NCBI GenBank assembly: GCA_964431685.1
Contig: CAYSLA010000048.1
Span: forward strand, 1 to 21,899
DNA: 21,899 bases
Reading direction: 5' to 3'
Origin: CAYSLA01 sp964431685
GTDB taxonomy: Bacteria > Armatimonadota > UBA5829
Shown here: piece after piece, positions 5,685 through 14,269 of the stretch
Position numbering within the stretch: position 1 is the first letter of the stretch
Layout: the number at the start of each line of letters is the position of its first letter
Position numbers and translations under genes: made by a program
Notes under the pieces: model-generated
The model's database searches: none
What the model was told of the DNA's origin: nothing
What the model saw: only the letters and a program-made list of their open reading frames with translations

Positions 5685-8245
5685 GGAGTGCGATCTTCAG
5701 ACCTGGAGACGACGATACAATCGCCCGTCAAGAGCTCGACCGCTTCGTCCAGCAGCACGCTCTTAGCTGTGACGTTGAAGCGCAATGGTCCGGAGGGGCC
5801 TCTCACGCTAACTCTCGCATCAGACAAATCCGCGAGTTCAAGACGACGGATGACTTGCGTCCCCCCTAACACCTCAAGGACGTGCGTGCCCTCTTGCAGG
5901 GATTGACTGTAACGCCCCCACCCCGTGGCTGTTGACCAGAACGTGCTGAACAGCTCGCCGTTCACCCTGGGCGCGAAACCCAGGGCGCCCTCTGATGCCT
6001 TGAAGGAGAAACCATCCAGGGCAAGTTTCACACCCCAATTGGCCATGCTTCTGGCGTAGTGGTTGCCGCACTCAAACTCATTCCAGGGGTTGCGCCGTTC
6101 GCCGTCGTGCCTGTCACGCACGGCTTTGACCACAGCAAGACCCTCTTCGACCATACCTTCGAATATGAGATGAGCGGCAAGCTGATACTCAAAGCCAATC
6201 ATTGTCTCATCGCAATACGGAATACTGACCTCTGGACGCCCCCCGTTGGGCCAGGTGCAGATCAGAGTTCCAGCGTCATCATTGATGGAAAAAACGCGCG
6301 CACAGTTCACGTGGTCATAGAACTGATCTCTGAAGTTGTGCCTGAAAACAGCCTCCACCGAGCTCTTGACGTGTTCGTGCGGAAGCAAATCCCCAAGCCC
6401 ATAGATATTCGCCAGTTGTTGGCCGAAGACCTGGTCGATCAGACAACCCCGTCCAACCTGATACTTCAGCCCCGAATCGGGATCGTACGGCTGGATGTAG
6501 TATTCACCGTTGTAAAGGAGTGCATCGAGTTGTGCTGAGCCATTCCTCTCCATACTTCGACACTTCTCCGCAAACTCCGCATCTCCAAGATAATCAGCCA
6601 TAAAGGCACACGCGCGTAGCGCACCCAGGTACGGCACACCACACATAGCGTTTGGGCCGTGAAGCTCCGTATCGTATGTGTTATGCTGAATGCCCTCCAT
6701 AACCCCGTCCTGGTCCGCATCCCAGCCAACCCACGCATAGCCCAGTGAGGTCTTGACCCCTGGCCACATATTCCTCAGCCAGTCATCACCAGCCCCCAAC
6801 TGCCAGTCACGATAGACCTGCATTATGGCGCCCATCTGACCGTCGGCACAGGGCATAAACTCCTGCGACCGGGTGCCCAGGGGAAGCTGAATCCTGAACT
6901 CCACCTTTCCATTGTCCAGCATGCTGTACTTGTACTCGGCCTCGCGCAGACTTCTCTCCAGTTCAGGATAGAGGAACGCGTGCGTCTGAGCATAGTTCCA
7001 GACGTGCGTGCACGAGCCTTCACAACAGCCCTGGTTTCCGTGACAACCTTCAAATCCGTAGAATGTGCCATCAGGGAGACGTATGCACGTCGTTGATCTG
7101 ATAATGCTCATCTGGCTGGAGACTGCATCCAGCACAACCGAAGGCAGCGTGCTGTCAAAGAGCACGTCGTGAAACAGGCGTGTCTCCCGCTCGAGCCGGC
7201 CGAAGTTGCTCGAAACATACTTCGCGACGCTCCACGCGTCCGGGAACGCCTCGGCATAGTAATTCCGCCAAACTGGCTTGCTGTCGCACTGTGCACAGGC
7301 GCAAGCGTGCCAGTACTTCTCGAAGTTGGGAAAACTCCACGAGATAAACATTGGCAGCGTGACCGTCTCCCCTGCAGCAAGTCGCGCAACTGCCCCGATG
7401 GAACCAACGTGTCCTTCGCCTTCGCCCGATACTGGAGTGTCATCGTCGGTGAGACGCCCCGAACTCAGAACCTGAGCAACAAAACTACCCAGGCCGCTGA
7501 ACCATTCCCGCCCGGTCCAACAAGTCTGGTATGTAACGTCCGGCCAGTTCGTCGAGAGCGCCATCGAACCGTGTGTCACTTCCTCTGGCTTGTCCTCATC
7601 GAAGCTAACCTGCAATGCCGTCAAAGATCCATCACGGCGCACTGCAGTTCTGCCGGCGGTGTTGTTTGCCTTTGAAGGCAGATTCCCCAATAGCGTGACG
7701 TCTACCGGAATGCTACCGGAATTGGTGATTTTCCACGCGAAGATCGCAACTGGGATGCCGGAGTCATCGGCATTGTGAGGTATCATAGGGTTCCACGCCT
7801 CAAGCGAGACGGAAACCGGCAGTTCGTGATCCGCAAAGCTCACTCTGGCAAAAGGATACTCGCCTGTGAACTCCGCATCGCGCATGTGAGGAATCCCGGG
7901 TGCCATATCCCGAGGAGGCCCAAATCCGCTACCGTCGTAGAAGCCGTTGTAACCCGCGTTGTACGGCGGCTGCAGAGGCGCCTCAAGAACCCTGAAACAA
8001 GGCTTGGTTTCGCCGGCAACTGAAGTCCTTATCGAGAAAAAGGCCCAAGGCAACCTGTAACCCTTGTTCGGACGGTTGAATATCTCCCAGTCTCTGAGCT
8101 CCCCCCGTGCACCCAGTGATATTGTGCCGGTGCCGATGCCCCCGAGGGGAAATGCCACCTCTTGAGCTGTCTTTCCGGAAAAGTGACGCTGATCTCCAGT
8201 GCTGTAGAGATCATCTCTTGAGTATGGGATACTGACTGGATTCAT
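5681..8245 (-). CDS. GH116-family glycosidase (bile-acid beta-glucosidase/GBA2-like, DUF608)
   Basis: An 854-residue protein with the two-part GH116 layout: an N-terminal beta-sandwich (about residues 20-320, beginning EVAFPLGGIGTGTISLG) and a C-terminal alpha/alpha-barrel (about 370-800). Characterised members hydrolyse beta-glucosides, beta-xylosides or glucosylceramide. No signal peptide is visible, so it is probably cytoplasmic. The barrel contains CCEGSCTHVWNY (E409, possible nucleophile). It also has HNTYDTELHGPN where characterised enzymes have DQTYD with the catalytic acid, so the acid position appears to be H521. I chose ATG 8245 because GAAGGAG (8260-8254) lies 8 nt upstream; the frame stays open to 8347 without matching the family. 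It follows a broken GntR/LacI regulator. Substrate is not predictable. Confidence 0.88.
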   Translation of the reverse strand: MNPVSIPYSRDDLYSTGDQRHFSGKTAQEVAFPLGGIGTGTISLGARGELRDWEIFNRPNKGYRLPWAFFSIRTSVAGETKPCFRVLEAPLQPPYNAGYNGFYDGSGFGPPRDMAPGIPHMRDAEFTGEYPFARVSFADHELPVSVSLEAWNPMIPHNADDSGIPVAIFAWKITNSGSIPVDVTLLGNLPSKANNTAGRTAVRRDGSLTALQVSFDEDKPEEVTHGSMALSTNWPDVTYQTCWTGREWFSGLGSFVAQVLSSGRLTDDDTPVSGEGEGHVGSIGAVARLAAGETVTLPMFISWSFPNFEKYWHACACAQCDSKPVWRNYYAEAFPDAWSVAKYVSSNFGRLERETRLFHDVLFDSTLPSVVLDAVSSQMSIIRSTTCIRLPDGTFYGFEGCHGNQGCCEGSCTHVWNYAQTHAFLYPELERSLREAEYKYSMLDNGKVEFRIQLPLGTRSQEFMPCADGQMGAIMQVYRDWQLGAGDDWLRNMWPGVKTSLGYAWVGWDADQDGVMEGIQHNTYDTELHGPNAMCGVPYLGALRACAFMADYLGDAEFAEKCRSMERNGSAQLDALLYNGEYYIQPYDPDSGLKYQVGRGCLIDQVFGQQLANIYGLGDLLPHEHVKSSVEAVFRHNFRDQFYDHVNCARVFSINDDAGTLICTWPNGGRPEVSIPYCDETMIGFEYQLAAHLIFEGMVEEGLAVVKAVRDRHDGERRNPWNEFECGNHYARSMANWGVKLALDGFSFKASEGALGFAPRVNGELFSTFWSTATGWGRYSQSLQEGTHVLEVLGGTQVIRRLELADLSDARVSVRGPSGPLRFNVTAKSVLLDEAVELLTGDCIVVSRSEDRTP

Positions 8246-8356
8246 CGCACGCGCTCCTTCATTCTCTTCGGCTACTCCGGCGGTAGGGATAACTGAAATG
8301 CACACGGGCGAGGGTTCTGAGGTCGCAGAATCCGCACGTCGCAACAAGCTGACCCC

Positions 8357-9481
8357 TCAAATCGCAGATATGCCCGCTCCTGGCGTTGGTTCGTGAATCA
8401 ACACCCTCGGCTTGAGACTCAGTTGCCTCAACTGCTTGCTACCAGCAAGCTTCTCCATAAGGATTTCGATCGCCTTACGGGCCATGCTCTCAACTGGCAT
8501 CAGCGCTCTCACCAACAGGACATCGTCGGGCAACCACCCTGGAACCACTTGGTCAAAACAGGCTATGCCTACATCGCTGTGCAAGAAGCCGCCCGCTTCT
8601 ATCGCTGGCCAGACGTGCGGAATCAGGCCCGAATGGACCAGAAAGACTCCGCATCTGCCCTGCATTCTGTCCAGAGTGCGCTGAACCACCTCCACGGATT
8701 TCGTGTAGTCCCAGTTCAGGTCCATGCCGCAGATCGGCACCACGGTCGCATTGCCCGACAGACCGTGTCCCGCCAGAGCGTCCCTGTAGCCGGCCTCCCT
8801 GTCAACAACCGAACTTGGACGATCCAATTAGGTGAAATGCACTATGTTCTCGAAGCCGCGTGTGATCAAAGACTCAACCGCCCGCTTCGCTCCGGTGCAG
8901 TTGTCCGCGACAACGTAGTCGCTCTCAAAGCCTTCAACGTACCGGTCGATAAGCACCAACGGTATTCCCGAGTCCTGAACAAGCTTCAGACAATCGAGAT
9001 TCGCAGCCCCATCTACGTAGAAGACCACCGCGCCATCAACATTCCGGTCGATAAGATCGAGCAGATTCCTTCGCTCCATATCCACTCACTCGTTGCTCAG
9101 AGACAGCACCATCGCAGCGTTGTTCTGGACAAGCACTTCGTGGAAATAGTGGACGTAGGAAACGGATATGTTCGAGGTGGGAAACAGGTCAAACTGCGGG
9201 TTTGGGCCAAGTATGTCCAGTACGAGCCCTATTGTCAACTGGCGGGCCGGAGGCTCAGCCACAAATGTCCCCTTGCCGTGGATGCGGACCAACAGTCCCT
9301 CGCTGACAAGACCAGCAACCGCCTCACGAACTGTGTTGATTGCTACTCCGTAGGTTTCGCACAGTTCGCTCTGGCTTGGAAAGCGTTCACCCGGCGCAAA
9401 CTCACCGGACGAGATTGAGTTTCTGAATGCCTCCTGCAGAATCTTGTGTTTCGGCGACCCGCCGAGGTTTAAACATTCCAA
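8357..9481 (-). pseudogene. GntR/LacI-type regulator interrupted by two in-frame stop codons
   Basis: One continuous reading frame encodes a GntR winged helix (SQSELCETYGVAINTVREAV, then IHGKGTFVAEPP) followed by a LacI-type ligand-binding domain (DGAVVFYVDG, then IPLVLIDRYVEGFESDYVVADN, then LDRPSSVVDREAGYRDAL, then GIACFDQ). A TGA at 9088-9086 and a TAA at 8830-8828 cut it into three pieces without any frameshift, and residues on both sides of each stop still match the family. Intact, it would be about 374 residues, normal for AraR-type repressors. The probable start is TTG 9481 after TGGAG. It was presumably the local regulator of the GH116 gene 111 nt downstream. Readthrough or restart at the GTG and TTG that directly follow the stops is possible but would not give one intact repressor. 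Confidence 0.85.
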
Positions 9482-9498
9482 CGATGGAATCTCCAGAC

Positions 9499-9534
9499 TT
9501 CTGACCTGTCACCCCGCAAACCTGTCGGTCAGAA
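9499..9534. promoter_or_regulatory. Inverted repeat upstream of the broken regulator
   Basis: TTCTGACC (9499-9506) and GGTCAGAA (9527-9534) are perfect 8-bp inverted arms 20 nt apart, ending about 18 nt before the regulator start. This could be a repressor operator or a leader stem. No convincing -10/-35 pair is visible beside it. Confidence 0.35.
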
Positions 9535-9578
9535 CCAATACCGATATTCGCCTCAAGCCGCGGGCTGCCGCTCCGCAC

Positions 9579-9833
9579 TCAGGTCACTGATTCGAGAACA
9601 TCAAGTTTGTAGTCGCCGGGTTGGCCGCACATCGTATCATCATAGTCCTGAGCGTACATGTTTATGGCCAGCCCTATCTGCTTCTCATTGCTGGTGCATC
9701 CTGCCATGCGGGCTCTTTCCCGTGCCTTTGCGAAAACCGGAAACAGAATCGCGGCCAAGATGGCGATGATAGCAATCACTACAAGAAGTTCGATAGGAGT
9801 AAAACCATTGCCTTAGCGCCTGGCCGCCCACAT
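9579..9833 (-). pseudogene. Type IV prepilin-like (type II secretion pseudopilin) relic
   Basis: An ATG at 9833, 9 nt after GGAGG, opens MWAARR, then a TAA (9815-9813), then in the same frame GNGFTPIELLVVIAIIAILAAILFPVFAKARERAR. This is a class III prepilin leader cleaved at G/F, an N-terminal methylation helix, and then KQIGLAINMYAQDYDD. A second stop (TGA, 9581-9579) ends it after about 83 codons, far shorter than typical relatives, which also carry a C-terminal domain. Initiation at the GTG 9779 would lose the cleavage site. It is therefore a nonfunctional copy, though the helix is well preserved. Intact relatives are inner-membrane or extracellular pseudopilins, found in many copies in Armatimonadota-like genomes. 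The rest of the 9482-10027 gap holds only the inverted repeat and a promoter. Confidence 0.8.
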
Positions 9834-9916
9834 ACCCCAAGTCCTCCGTTCCAACTGCTTTGCCTCATCATCTCACGCAATGAGCTATGGCGTCTCCAAA
9901 GCACACTGCACTGTAC

Positions 9917-9945
9917 ATTCTTGGCGAAACCAATCCGTTTGTCAA
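9917..9945 (-). promoter_or_regulatory. Promoter-like sequence for the prepilin relic
   Basis: TTGACA (9945-9940), a 17-bp spacer and AAGAAT (9922-9917) direct transcription toward the prepilin start about 75 nt beyond the predicted initiation site. The -35 is perfect; the -10 matches four of six positions. Confidence 0.45.
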
Positions 9946-10027
9946 CAGCATCCGTCAGATATCAAGACGCCTCGTGAAGACACAAGCGTCGATGCCGGGG
10001 CCGTCAGCTCAACCGGGAATCGTCCGC

Positions 10028-12523
10028 TCAATGCTTCAAATACTCTCTCTCCAGAAGGTCCGTTTCGACGATCGTTTTGGACGCCGGGTCAAATCTCAGC
10101 GTCTTAATCTCAAACGCAGACAATGATACCTTTCGTTCGCACTGTGCAAACGGGAATGACACAACGGTCTCGCGAGGCTCACCTGTGGGTTCAAACAGCC
10201 GAACAACTAGACCGTGGCCGTCTTCCGTTCGTTTCACTGCTGACACCACAACCGAGTCATCCGACAGCACAACCAGAGAATCAGGTCGCTCACCTCCGCC
10301 GTGGGGGAAGAACGAGACCGCATAGGGCTTCTCGTTTCTGGCCGCCGCTTCCCGGTCAACTCTCTCCAGGCGGTCTTTGGCGGGGCCGCCGGTCAGCCAG
10401 AACCGGTAGAACCTCTCTCCCTGGTCGATGCGCTCCAGATACTGGTTCTGGGGAGTAACAGGACGTTCATAAACCGGGTGAGCCGAATACGCAGGAGAGC
10501 GAACCAGCGTTATTCTGAGACCGTCCTGCGAGTAATCAGACCCATAGATACCGTCATTAATGCAGGTCAGCGCGCGCGACCCGTCAGGCGATACAACCGC
10601 AACCCACTTCTGCGCAACCGATTCGTCGCCGTTGTCGGGCAGCCCGGCCACCCCATACGCCACCTGGCCCAAATACTTGCAGTCAGTCTCCGGCATCGGC
10701 ACGGACAACTTCAACATGCTGTCCTTCTCATTCCAGTGAACGCGAGTACGGATCTCAAGCTCATTCCCGGCTTTGGGCACCAAGTACCTCTGGCAAACGG
10801 CGGAGTTACCATACTCGAACACAGCCTCAACAACGGTTCTAACAGGACCATCCTCGATAACCCGCACGCTGGGTATGGGCCCGGCCTTCACGCCGGAGAA
10901 CTTCGTCCCAGTTTCCGGGGACATCAGCACAAACTTGCCGACGACGTTGCGGAAGCTTCTAACATTCATCCCCCACGGGTCCTCATCGTCCGCAATCACG
11001 ATGGGTTCAAAGGCGTTTGCCCCTGTCTGATCGACACCGTTCACCGCATACTTATCCACGAAGCCGGTCTGTGTGTTGACGACAACCTTGAGTTTCTCAG
11101 TCTTTAGAACGATCGAGTCGCCTGAAACGAAGTGAGCAGGTTCAGGCTTCTCCGGAACTACCTCCATCCGACAGTCAAAGCGGTTCATACAGCTCGGCTC
11201 CAGATCGGCGAGAAACACCACTCGCTTTCGCCAATCCAGATTGATGTTGCTGTCTTCCTTGATGTTCTGACTCGGCAACCTGACTCCGTTCTTGAACACT
11301 GGAGTGAGCGTGAAGCTGTCGTTCCAGTTCTGGTCTGCAAGCATGAACTCACACTCGACCTGAGCCCGAACCTTATACGGGTGAGGATTATAAACCAATA
11401 CGGGAATCTCATCGTTCTGGGCCACTGGCTGCCCGGACGCAAGAGCGAAGAACGCCCTGGCCTTCACTCGAGCGACAGTCTCCAGACCGTGGTCCAGCAA
11501 TCGCACAGACGCTTCCTCCACCGGCTGGATTGAAGACCCGGGTAGAATGTCGTGAAATTGGCTGGTCAACAGGTCGTATTGCGCCGCGGCAAAGTCCTGT
11601 GCAGGGTAGTCCATTACACCCTGGAATGACGCGGCCGCAGCCATCTTCTCAGTAGCATAGAGCTCGTTTTCCAGGAGACGGTGCTTCTGCTTGATGCGTA
11701 TCTGGGACGTGTAGCAGCCTACGGCCCAGGGGTTCAGGTCACGTTCTACTCTTGGAAGCCCGTCTTTTTCTTTGGACAGGTCCGCGAAGAACATCTCCGG
11801 AGTAGAGTGCTTCACCTCAAAACCACTGGTCTGAGATATGAGATCCTGCAAATCCTGCACATCCTTGCGCGAGGGTCCGCCGCCGTGGTCCCCCACTCCC
11901 CAGGGAATGACGCTCAGAGTATCGTCTGCAAACGCCTCGATTCTCTCCTCCACTCTTTCACGGGCCTTGCCCAGAGGAGAGTTGTACTCGCGCATCCTTG
12001 TGGCCATGACCTCTGAACCATCGTATCCCACCCAGACAAACTTGTTGCCGGGCAGCGTAAGAAAGTTCTTGCTCGGCCTGCAGAAGAGATACGAATCGTA
12101 GCCGCCCTTGGCGATGATCTGAACCAGGCCTCGTGTGTGCCCAAACGGATCGAAGTTTATAGCCGTAGTCGGCTCGACGCCAAACTTCTCTTTGAAGTAC
12201 CTCTTTCCGACCAGCATCTGCCTTACAAACGATTCTCCGCTTGGCATGTTGCAGTCGGGCTGAACGTGCCACCCACCCATGATGTGCCATTTCCCAGCCT
12301 TAACGAGTCGCTGGATGCGCCGGAGAAGCTCCGGTTCATACTCATCTACCCACTGATAGAGTAGTGCTTCATTGTGGTTAAAAATGAAACCGTCGAACTC
12401 TTCGCACAGGTCAGCAGCCGTTCGAAAAGTCGAAACAGCCGCGGCGGCGCCTTCTTCCCATTCCCAAAGCCACATTGGGTCGAGGTGAGCATTACATAAA
12501 AGGTGGTACTTACGATCAGCCAA
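10028..12523 (-). CDS. Glycoside hydrolase family 38 alpha-mannosidase
   Basis: An 831-residue retaining alpha-mannosidase of the bacterial GH38 type. The N-terminal barrel carries the zinc ligands in NAHLDPMW (H13, D15) and the nucleophile motif INFDPFGH (D125). Then come a three-helix bundle (TSQFHDILPGSS) and C-terminal beta-sandwich domains (VLVYNPHPYKVRAQVE onward). No signal peptide is visible, so it probably acts on imported mannosides or mannan fragments in the cytoplasm. I place the start at TTG 12523, 6 nt after GGGAG: the longer GTG frame at 12562 coincides with the predicted transcription start and lacks an RBS. It has its own promoter downstream of the SDR gene. Identity is firm; linkage specificity is not readable. 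Confidence 0.92.
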   Translation of the reverse strand: MADRKYHLLCNAHLDPMWLWEWEEGAAAAVSTFRTAADLCEEFDGFIFNHNEALLYQWVDEYEPELLRRIQRLVKAGKWHIMGGWHVQPDCNMPSGESFVRQMLVGKRYFKEKFGVEPTTAINFDPFGHTRGLVQIIAKGGYDSYLFCRPSKNFLTLPGNKFVWVGYDGSEVMATRMREYNSPLGKARERVEERIEAFADDTLSVIPWGVGDHGGGPSRKDVQDLQDLISQTSGFEVKHSTPEMFFADLSKEKDGLPRVERDLNPWAVGCYTSQIRIKQKHRLLENELYATEKMAAAASFQGVMDYPAQDFAAAQYDLLTSQFHDILPGSSIQPVEEASVRLLDHGLETVARVKARAFFALASGQPVAQNDEIPVLVYNPHPYKVRAQVECEFMLADQNWNDSFTLTPVFKNGVRLPSQNIKEDSNINLDWRKRVVFLADLEPSCMNRFDCRMEVVPEKPEPAHFVSGDSIVLKTEKLKVVVNTQTGFVDKYAVNGVDQTGANAFEPIVIADDEDPWGMNVRSFRNVVGKFVLMSPETGTKFSGVKAGPIPSVRVIEDGPVRTVVEAVFEYGNSAVCQRYLVPKAGNELEIRTRVHWNEKDSMLKLSVPMPETDCKYLGQVAYGVAGLPDNGDESVAQKWVAVVSPDGSRALTCINDGIYGSDYSQDGLRITLVRSPAYSAHPVYERPVTPQNQYLERIDQGERFYRFWLTGGPAKDRLERVDREAAARNEKPYAVSFFPHGGGERPDSLVVLSDDSVVVSAVKRTEDGHGLVVRLFEPTGEPRETVVSFPFAQCERKVSLSAFEIKTLRFDPASKTIVETDLLEREYLKH

Positions 12524-12566
12524 CGATTTCTCCCAGGCACGATGAACTAAGCTGGATGCCACAAGC

Positions 12567-12596
12567 AGTATATGAAAGGCAGGCTATGGGTGTCAA
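12567..12596 (-). promoter_or_regulatory. Sigma-70-type promoter for the GH38 gene
   Basis: TTGACA (12596-12591), an 18-bp spacer and TATACT (12572-12567). Transcription would begin near 12560, about 37 nt before the TTG start at 12523. This separates the GH38 gene from the upstream aldolase operon. Confidence 0.7.
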
Positions 12597-12626
12597 GCAG
12601 GTCAGCGAGACTCACGCACGCCAGCG

Positions 12627-13460
12627 TTACCTTGGCGTAGCGTCGGGAAGGCCCCCGTCAACAGGGATCGTGGCGCCGGTGGTCGGTGTCTGGTGAGATA
12701 TGAAGAACAGAATCGCGTTTGCCACATGGTCCGCGGTTACTTTCGCTTTGAGCAGGTTTCGGCTTCTGTAGTACTCCTCAAGTCCCTGCTCGTCGAGTCC
12801 TCTGGCCTTCATCCGGCCGGGACCTACCTCCTGCCACAATCCCGACTTGCGCTCTCTGTCAGAGAAGACCGCGTCCGGCGCGACCATGTTGACACGCACG
12901 CCAATCGGTGCAAGCTCGAGGCTGGCTATCCTGGCAAGCTGATGTGAACCGGCCTTAGTCGCCGAATAAGCTCCAAATGTCGCGCCTGGCGCGAAGACGT
13001 TCTTCGTAGAAACCAACACGACATCTCCGCCTGTGCCCTGCTCTTCAAAGACCCGAGCCATTTCCTTCAGCACAAGTAACGTCCCCTCGACATTGATCCG
13101 CTCAAGCCTCTGGAACGCGGCAAGATCCATATCCTTGAGAGAAGATACATGCGCGACTCCGGCGTTGATCACCGCTATGTCTATGCAACCCCAGGCGCGA
13201 GCAATCGAGGCAATGGCGGACTCGACCGACTTGGCGTTCGTAACGTCCATCGGCACCCCAATGACCCGTTCGCCGTACGATTCCTGCAATTCCCTCACGA
13301 GGCTGTCCAGCCGTTCGCCGGCAAGGTCTGTCGCAGCTACACGGCAGTTTGCCTCGAGTAGACCGCGGCATACTCCGGCGCCAATCGCTCCGGCGGCACC
13401 AGTCACAAAAGCCACTCTTCCATCCATGTCGTATTTACATATCGGGTCTTTGTAACTCAT
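12627..13460 (-). CDS. Short-chain dehydrogenase/reductase, RhaE-like (possible L-lactaldehyde dehydrogenase)
   Basis: A 277-residue classical SDR: Rossmann motif TGAAGAIG (20-27), NAG (99-101), catalytic S151, Y165 and K169 in YSATK. The segments VSTKNVFAPGATFGAYSA, VNMVAPDAVF and YYRSRNLLKAKV, with the C-terminal PVDGGLPDATPR, resemble the dehydrogenase half of the fused rhamnulose-1-phosphate aldolase/lactaldehyde dehydrogenase proteins. Here it stands alone. By that resemblance it may oxidise L-lactaldehyde or another aldehyde or sugar with NAD. It starts at ATG 13460 after GAGGTGG, 9 nt downstream of the epimerase stop, so it is the last gene of a three-gene operon. The SDR fold is certain; the substrate is inferred. 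Confidence 0.85.
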   Translation of the reverse strand: MSYKDPICKYDMDGRVAFVTGAAGAIGAGVCRGLLEANCRVAATDLAGERLDSLVRELQESYGERVIGVPMDVTNAKSVESAIASIARAWGCIDIAVINAGVAHVSSLKDMDLAAFQRLERINVEGTLLVLKEMARVFEEQGTGGDVVLVSTKNVFAPGATFGAYSATKAGSHQLARIASLELAPIGVRVNMVAPDAVFSDRERKSGLWQEVGPGRMKARGLDEQGLEEYYRSRNLLKAKVTADHVANAILFFISHQTPTTGATIPVDGGLPDATPR

Positions 13461-13469
13461 ATATCCACC

Positions 13470-14183
13470 TCACTTACCTCTCAGCGTATCAAGCATATAT
13501 ATCGCATTCTGGGTTGGAGCCTTGCCATCGAACACGGCACTGCCCGTTATGACCAGATCGGCTCCCATCAACGCGATTTCGGCGATACTGTCGCGGGTAA
13601 TGCCGCCATCGACACATAGCAGGATGTCCCTGCTCCCGATCATATCTCGAACCCTGCCCAGGCGATCCCTGGTGGACGGGATGAACTTCTGCCCTCCCCA
13701 CCCTGGGTTTATCGCGAGCAGAGTCACCATCTCAATGTCGTCCAAGAGCGGCTCCAGGACCTCTAACGGCGTCCCGGGGTTGATCGCGACGCCTCTGACG
13801 ATGCCCCTGTCAGGATCGTTGGCGTTGGTCATCTTTCCAAGAGCCTGAAAAATGCGATGGATATGCGTCGGTTCGCTTTCCACGTGCACCGTGAGGATAT
13901 CCGCCCCGGCCGCAACGTAGTCCGCGACCTTGTTCAGAGGGTCCGCTATCATCAGGTGCACGTCTTTGAGCAGAGAGGTCTTGACACCTCTTACGAACGA
14001 TGGGCCGAAGGTCATGGACGGGCAAAAGCATCCGTCCATGACATCGAAATGAAGCACACCAACACCAGTGCCATCAAGCGCGCTCAGTTCGTCGCCCAGC
14101 TTCATGAGATTGGCCGTAAGCACGCCCACGCCAATGGTAGGCGCCAGGGCTTTCAGCATATCCGTTGCCTTGTTAGTCTGCAT
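13470..14183 (-). CDS. rpe: Ribulose-phosphate 3-epimerase family enzyme
   Basis: A 237-residue TIM barrel that interconverts ribulose-5-phosphate and xylulose-5-phosphate, or in close relatives allulose-6-phosphate and fructose-6-phosphate. The active site is complete: H45 and D47 in LHFDVMDG, H76 in VHLMI, D192 in CVDGGI, and the phosphate-binding NPGWGGQKF. The usual HFVPN after MDG reads CFCPS here, so the substrate pocket may differ from the housekeeping enzyme. ATG 14183 is the start; the RBS (GGTGG) is weak. It lies between the lsrF-like aldolase and the SDR gene, so a role in a dedicated sugar-phosphate pathway is as likely as the pentose phosphate pathway. Confidence 0.88.
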   Translation of the reverse strand: MQTNKATDMLKALAPTIGVGVLTANLMKLGDELSALDGTGVGVLHFDVMDGCFCPSMTFGPSFVRGVKTSLLKDVHLMIADPLNKVADYVAAGADILTVHVESEPTHIHRIFQALGKMTNANDPDRGIVRGVAINPGTPLEVLEPLLDDIEMVTLLAINPGWGGQKFIPSTRDRLGRVRDMIGSRDILLCVDGGITRDSIAEIALMGADLVITGSAVFDGKAPTQNAIYMLDTLRGK

Positions 14184-14201
14184 TATCTACCACCAAATTC
14201 G

Positions 14202-14269
14202 GGCCGGCACATGGGCACGGCCCCTACGGACATGGGTCTAAGGCCGGCACAGAGGCACGGCCCCTACGG
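14202..14269 (-). repeat. Two copies of a 28-bp GC-rich repeat at the 3' end of the aldolase gene
   Basis: GGCCGGCACA followed by GGCACGGCCCCTACGG occurs at 14202-14229 and 14242-14269, 40 bp apart, differing at two positions. Each copy can fold through GGCCG/CGGCC. The right-hand copy overlaps the last codon of the lsrF-like gene and supplies its TAG stop. Dispersed repeats of this look are common between genes in some bacteria; I cannot name a family. Confidence 0.75.

Noticed and set aside
8245..8347. Longer N-terminus for the GH116 protein
   Set aside because: The extra 34 residues match nothing, while ATG 8245 has an ideal GAAGGAG.
8393..9418. Long plus-strand open frame opposite the broken regulator, which might have been a real gene
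   Set aside because: The minus strand encodes recognisable GntR and LacI domains here. The plus frame matches no family and is the mirror of a coding frame.
8828..9815. Stop-codon reassignment explaining the in-frame TGA and TAA codons
   Set aside because: Both TGA and TAA would have to be sense, yet TGA, TAA and TAG serve as normal stops in neighbouring genes and the remaining genes contain no internal stops.
8828..9815. C-to-T deamination as the cause of the three nonsense codons
   Set aside because: All three could come from CAA or CGA by C-to-T, but every stop codon is one such change from a sense codon, so the observation carries no weight.
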